Assembly (NCBI RefSeq): GCF_015356865.1
Contig: NZ_JAAFZA010000075.1
Span: 1 to 42,403, forward strand
Origin: Catenulispora pinisilvae
GTDB lineage: Bacteria; Actinomycetota; Actinomycetes; Streptomycetales; Catenulisporaceae
Direction: 5' to 3'
DNA length: 42,403 nt
The notes under the pieces are model-generated. The model searched no databases and had not been told where the DNA came from. It saw only the letters and a list, made by a program, of their open reading frames with translations. Positions 40,507-42,403 of the stretch are shown here, piece by piece; the stretch's first letter is position 1; each line of letters opens with the position of its first letter. The position numbers were made by a program, and so were the translations under genes.

Positions 40507-40981
40507 GGCTGGCACACTGCCCGCCCGGGGGACCATGCGCGCGCGCCGTGTATCAGGTTTGGCAGATGAGCAGTGGGTCCAGGTGTGGGTGACGGGTGAC
40601 GGGTGACGGGTGACGGTGACGGGTGACGAGCGCCGGTGGCGGGTGTCGGTGGCAGGGTTGTGGCTTGTGGCTTGCGGTTGGGGCGTTGGTTAAAGGCATT
40701 TTTTTACGGAACTACCTGGTATTGACTAATCACGGATCGAGACGCAGTTCGCTGTGCCGCTCGATGTGTGTGGGCGGCTGCCGGTTGTGTGGGTGGTGCG
40801 CGCGGGTCCGAGTCACTGCGCACACGTTGTGTTGGCGGGCGGCGGTCGTGCGTGGTGGGTGCCTGAAGTCAACGGCAGGCGCCTCCGGCGGGGGCTCTTG
40901 GCTCCCTCGGGGAACTGGCGCTGCTCCATAGGGGGGTCGCCTCAGGGCCCTGCGCTGGCGGTTTGTGAGGTGGTTGCGGTC
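40507..40981. other. Non-coding flank of the IS element
   Basis: No gene is convincing here: the open frames have no recognisable protein character and no good ribosome-binding site. The sequence is G-rich and T-skewed compared with the coding regions. The stretch holds the GGGTGAC tandem repeat and ends in the foldback at 40982. Confidence 0.6.
40587..40627. repeat. 7-bp tandem repeat GGGTGAC, six units
   Basis: Five perfect units of GGGTGAC and one short unit (GGTGAC at 40615-40620). Replication-slippage type array with no clear function. Confidence 0.9.
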
Positions 40982-41150
40982 CGTTCCCCTCGGTCGCGTC
41001 GTCAGCCCCAAGGGGTACAGCGCCGAACCCCGGGAGTAAAGTCCGCGCCCTTGCGGTCAGGCACGCAGGTGGCGGTCGCGTACAGCGCGAACTTGACTCC
41101 CGAGAACCGGCACTGTAGGCAAAGCCCTGCCGACGCGACCGAGGGCAATG
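40982..41150. repeat. 169-bp foldback with two 65-66-bp arms
   Basis: 40982-41047 aligns with the complement of 41086-41150 with one gap, about 48 of 66 positions identical. It includes an exact 15-bp stretch (CCCTCGGTCGCGTCG) at the outer ends and CGGGAGTMAAGTYCGCG at the inner ends. Several differences preserve small internal hairpins (CCCC-AA-GGGG in one arm, GGC-TTT-GCC in the other). It lies 10 bp from the transposase frame end, so it may be an IS end joined to a diverged copy, or a small foldback element. Confidence 0.75.
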
Positions 41151-41159
41151 CCGCTTACC

Positions 41160-42403
41160 TTATTTTGATCTTGGTGTGTGTTTGTGGTCTGTTTCGGGGG
41201 GATCGGGTCTTGTCGGTGGTGGGAGGTTGGGTAGGTCGATGGTGGCGGGGCCGGGGTGTCGGGTGCCGGTGTCGGTGGTGTTTTTGACGCGGTAGAGGCT
41301 GTGGCGGGAGCGTTTGACGACTCTGGGGTAGCTGCGGTGGCGCCGGGGCGGGTTCAGGGCCCGTTTGGCGGTCAGGCGGCGTCCGGCCAGGGCGTGGAGG
41401 ACTGCCTGCCGGTCAGGGGGAAAAAGCCTCCGGATCGGAGACGTGGGCGCGGGCCAGGCGGACGGCTTTGACGAATCTGACCCGGTCGGGGTCGGTGTCG
41501 GTTTCGGTGGCGGCTTTGCAGATCAGCGCGGTGATCGCGTAGTGCGCCAGCAGGTAGCCGTAGATTTCCTGGCGGACCATGTCCGGGCTGCGGGAGCGCA
41601 GCACCCGGCCGGGCCCGCGCAGCCCGGTCTTGATCTGGGCATTGGCGCCCTCGTGTTCCCACCGGTCGTGGTAGGCCGCAGCCAGCGCGGCCGCTGGGAC
41701 GTCGGCCGGGTCGGTCAGGTTGGTGATCAGGCAGATCAGTTCCCGGCCCGCCGGGGCCGGGGTGCGGCCGTTGACGTAGTACTCCACCACCCGCACCAGC
41801 CGGGCCTGCCCGCCGGCGGACACATCGCGCCCGGCCCGGGCCGCGGCCAGCAGCCTCACCCGGATCCCGGCCGCGGTGCCCTTGGCGAACACCAGCGAGG
41901 TGTAGCTGCCATCGCCCAGATCGGCCACCACCGGCAACTCGATACCGTCCTTGATCCGCCACAACAGCCCCGCGCCGGTGGCCGCGGCGGCGCACCACAG
42001 ATCGAACCCGTAGAACAACCGGTCGGCCAGACACAGCATGTCCGCATCCAGCAGCTCCACCAGCGCCATCGCCGCAGACTGCTCACCACTGCCCTTACCC
42101 GCGGCCGGCCCGATCCGGGCGCCGATCGCACAGTGCGACCCGGACTCCACCAAAGTCACCACCCGCGCCTGCGCAAAAGCCGCACCGGTGGTGCGGCCGA
42201 ACACCGCCTCGTTCTCGGCGCTGTCCGGCAGGTCCCACACCATCCCGTCAATGGAGACCAACCGCCGCGACCCCAGCCACGCCCCCCGGGTGTCGATCTC
42301 GGCCACCGGCTGCGCCACCTGCCCGAACACGTACTCCAGCGGCCCGGACCCCAACCGGGCCCGGGCCCTGGCGATCCCCCCGGACGTCGGCACCTCCCAG
42401 TCC
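41160..42403 (-). mobile_element. IS4-type insertion sequence, cut by the window edge
   Basis: A transposase gene with the IS4 catalytic signature occupies this interval and leaves the window on its 5' side. Terminal inverted repeats cannot be paired because the other end is missing; the foldback at 40982-41150 may contain the near end. The IS family level is supported by the transposase, the exact boundaries are not. Confidence 0.75.
41413..42403 (-). CDS. IS4-family transposase, 5' partial, with C-terminal frameshift
   Basis: The frame enters from the window edge (5' end missing) and encodes about 330 residues. The DDE residues are seen in RLVSIDGMVWDLPD, CLADRLFYGFD and YHDRWEHEGANAQIK, the last being an exact Y-(2)-R-(3)-E-(6)-K signature of IS4. 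The frame stops at GCT TTT TCC CCC TGA (41427-41413). Skipping one base gives GAC CGG CAG (from 41414) and 84 more codons to TAA at 41160, with SYPRVVKRSRHSLYRVK, the usual basic C terminus of such transposases. One extra base in the T5C5 run, or +1 ribosomal shifting at CCC-TGA, would account for it. The element may be inactive or use the shift. Confidence 0.88.
   Translation of the reverse strand, partial: DWEVPTSGGIARARARLGSGPLEYVFGQVAQPVAEIDTRGAWLGSRRLVSIDGMVWDLPDSAENEAVFGRTTGAAFAQARVVTLVESGSHCAIGARIGPAAGKGSGEQSAAMALVELLDADMLCLADRLFYGFDLWCAAAATGAGLLWRIKDGIELPVVADLGDGSYTSLVFAKGTAAGIRVRLLAAARAGRDVSAGGQARLVRVVEYYVNGRTPAPAGRELICLITNLTDPADVPAAALAAAYHDRWEHEGANAQIKTGLRGPGRVLRSRSPDMVRQEIYGYLLAHYAITALICKAATETDTDPDRVRFVKAVRLARAHVSDPEAFSP

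Noticed and set aside
40623..41287. Two overlapping plus-strand open frames in the IS flank
   Set aside because: No family resemblance, no clear ribosome site; they run through the foldback and antisense to the transposase tail.
1..42403. tRNA, rRNA, riboswitch or CRISPR features
   Set aside because: No sequence with the required conserved stems, T-loop or repeat-spacer pattern was noticed in the intergenic regions on either strand.

Overview
The window is high-GC DNA with actinobacterial habits: strong GC wobble bias, GTG and TTG starts, twin-arginine and lipobox signal peptides, sugar ABC importers lacking their own ATPase, and many secreted CBM2 enzymes. It looks like a chromosomal stretch from a plant-biomass-degrading filamentous actinobacterium (Streptomyces- or Catenulispora-like). 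The genus is inference; no marker gene is present.

Layout. (A) 151-9944: a sugar-uptake operon on the minus strand (lipoprotein binding protein, two permeases, GH42 beta-galactosidase, then a separate epimerase) diverges from a GH3 glycosidase. The shared intergenic region carries two GAAGCGCTTC palindromes, so both sides probably answer to one LacI-type repressor encoded elsewhere. (B) 10017-22088: a secreted plant-cell-wall arsenal. A five-gene minus-strand run encodes an AA10 LPMO-CBM2, a Met-rich lipoprotein, a CBM2 protein with a Cip1-like/lyase-like domain, and two paralogous GH-FN3-CBM2 hydrolases. An expansin-like-CBM2 gene diverges from it; GH11-CBM13 xylanase and GH62-CBM2 arabinofuranosidase follow. 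(C) 22467-23187: a frameshifted DUF6882-type gene. (D) 23327-29369: a second ABC importer with a GH63-like glucosidase and its own LacI regulator, with GAACCGGTTC palindromes upstream. (E) 30064-30543: a DoxX-like membrane protein. (F) 30549-37330: a third ABC importer with a 638-residue unrecognised, possibly six-hairpin enzyme, a rhamnose-mutarotase-like gene broken by an in-frame TAA, a medium-chain dehydrogenase and a reductase remnant. A GntR/FCD regulator diverges from it. (G) 38517-40506: a TetR gene diverging from a cupin-AhpD-like pair, with paired operators and an SDR remnant whose stop overlaps the cupin start. (H) 40507-42403: non-coding sequence with a heptamer tandem repeat and a 169-bp foldback, then an IS4-type transposase with a +1 frameshift, cut by the window edge.

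Functionally, the secreted enzymes open and trim cellulose, xylan and arabinoxylan. The three importers would bring in oligosaccharides, and cytoplasmic GH42, GH3 and GH63 enzymes would finish them. Each importer has a plausible regulator or operator set. Loci C, F, G and H all show gene decay (nonsense, frameshift, truncation), in contrast to the intact hydrolase genes.

All calls come from reading the sequence and remembered family signatures; no database search was made.
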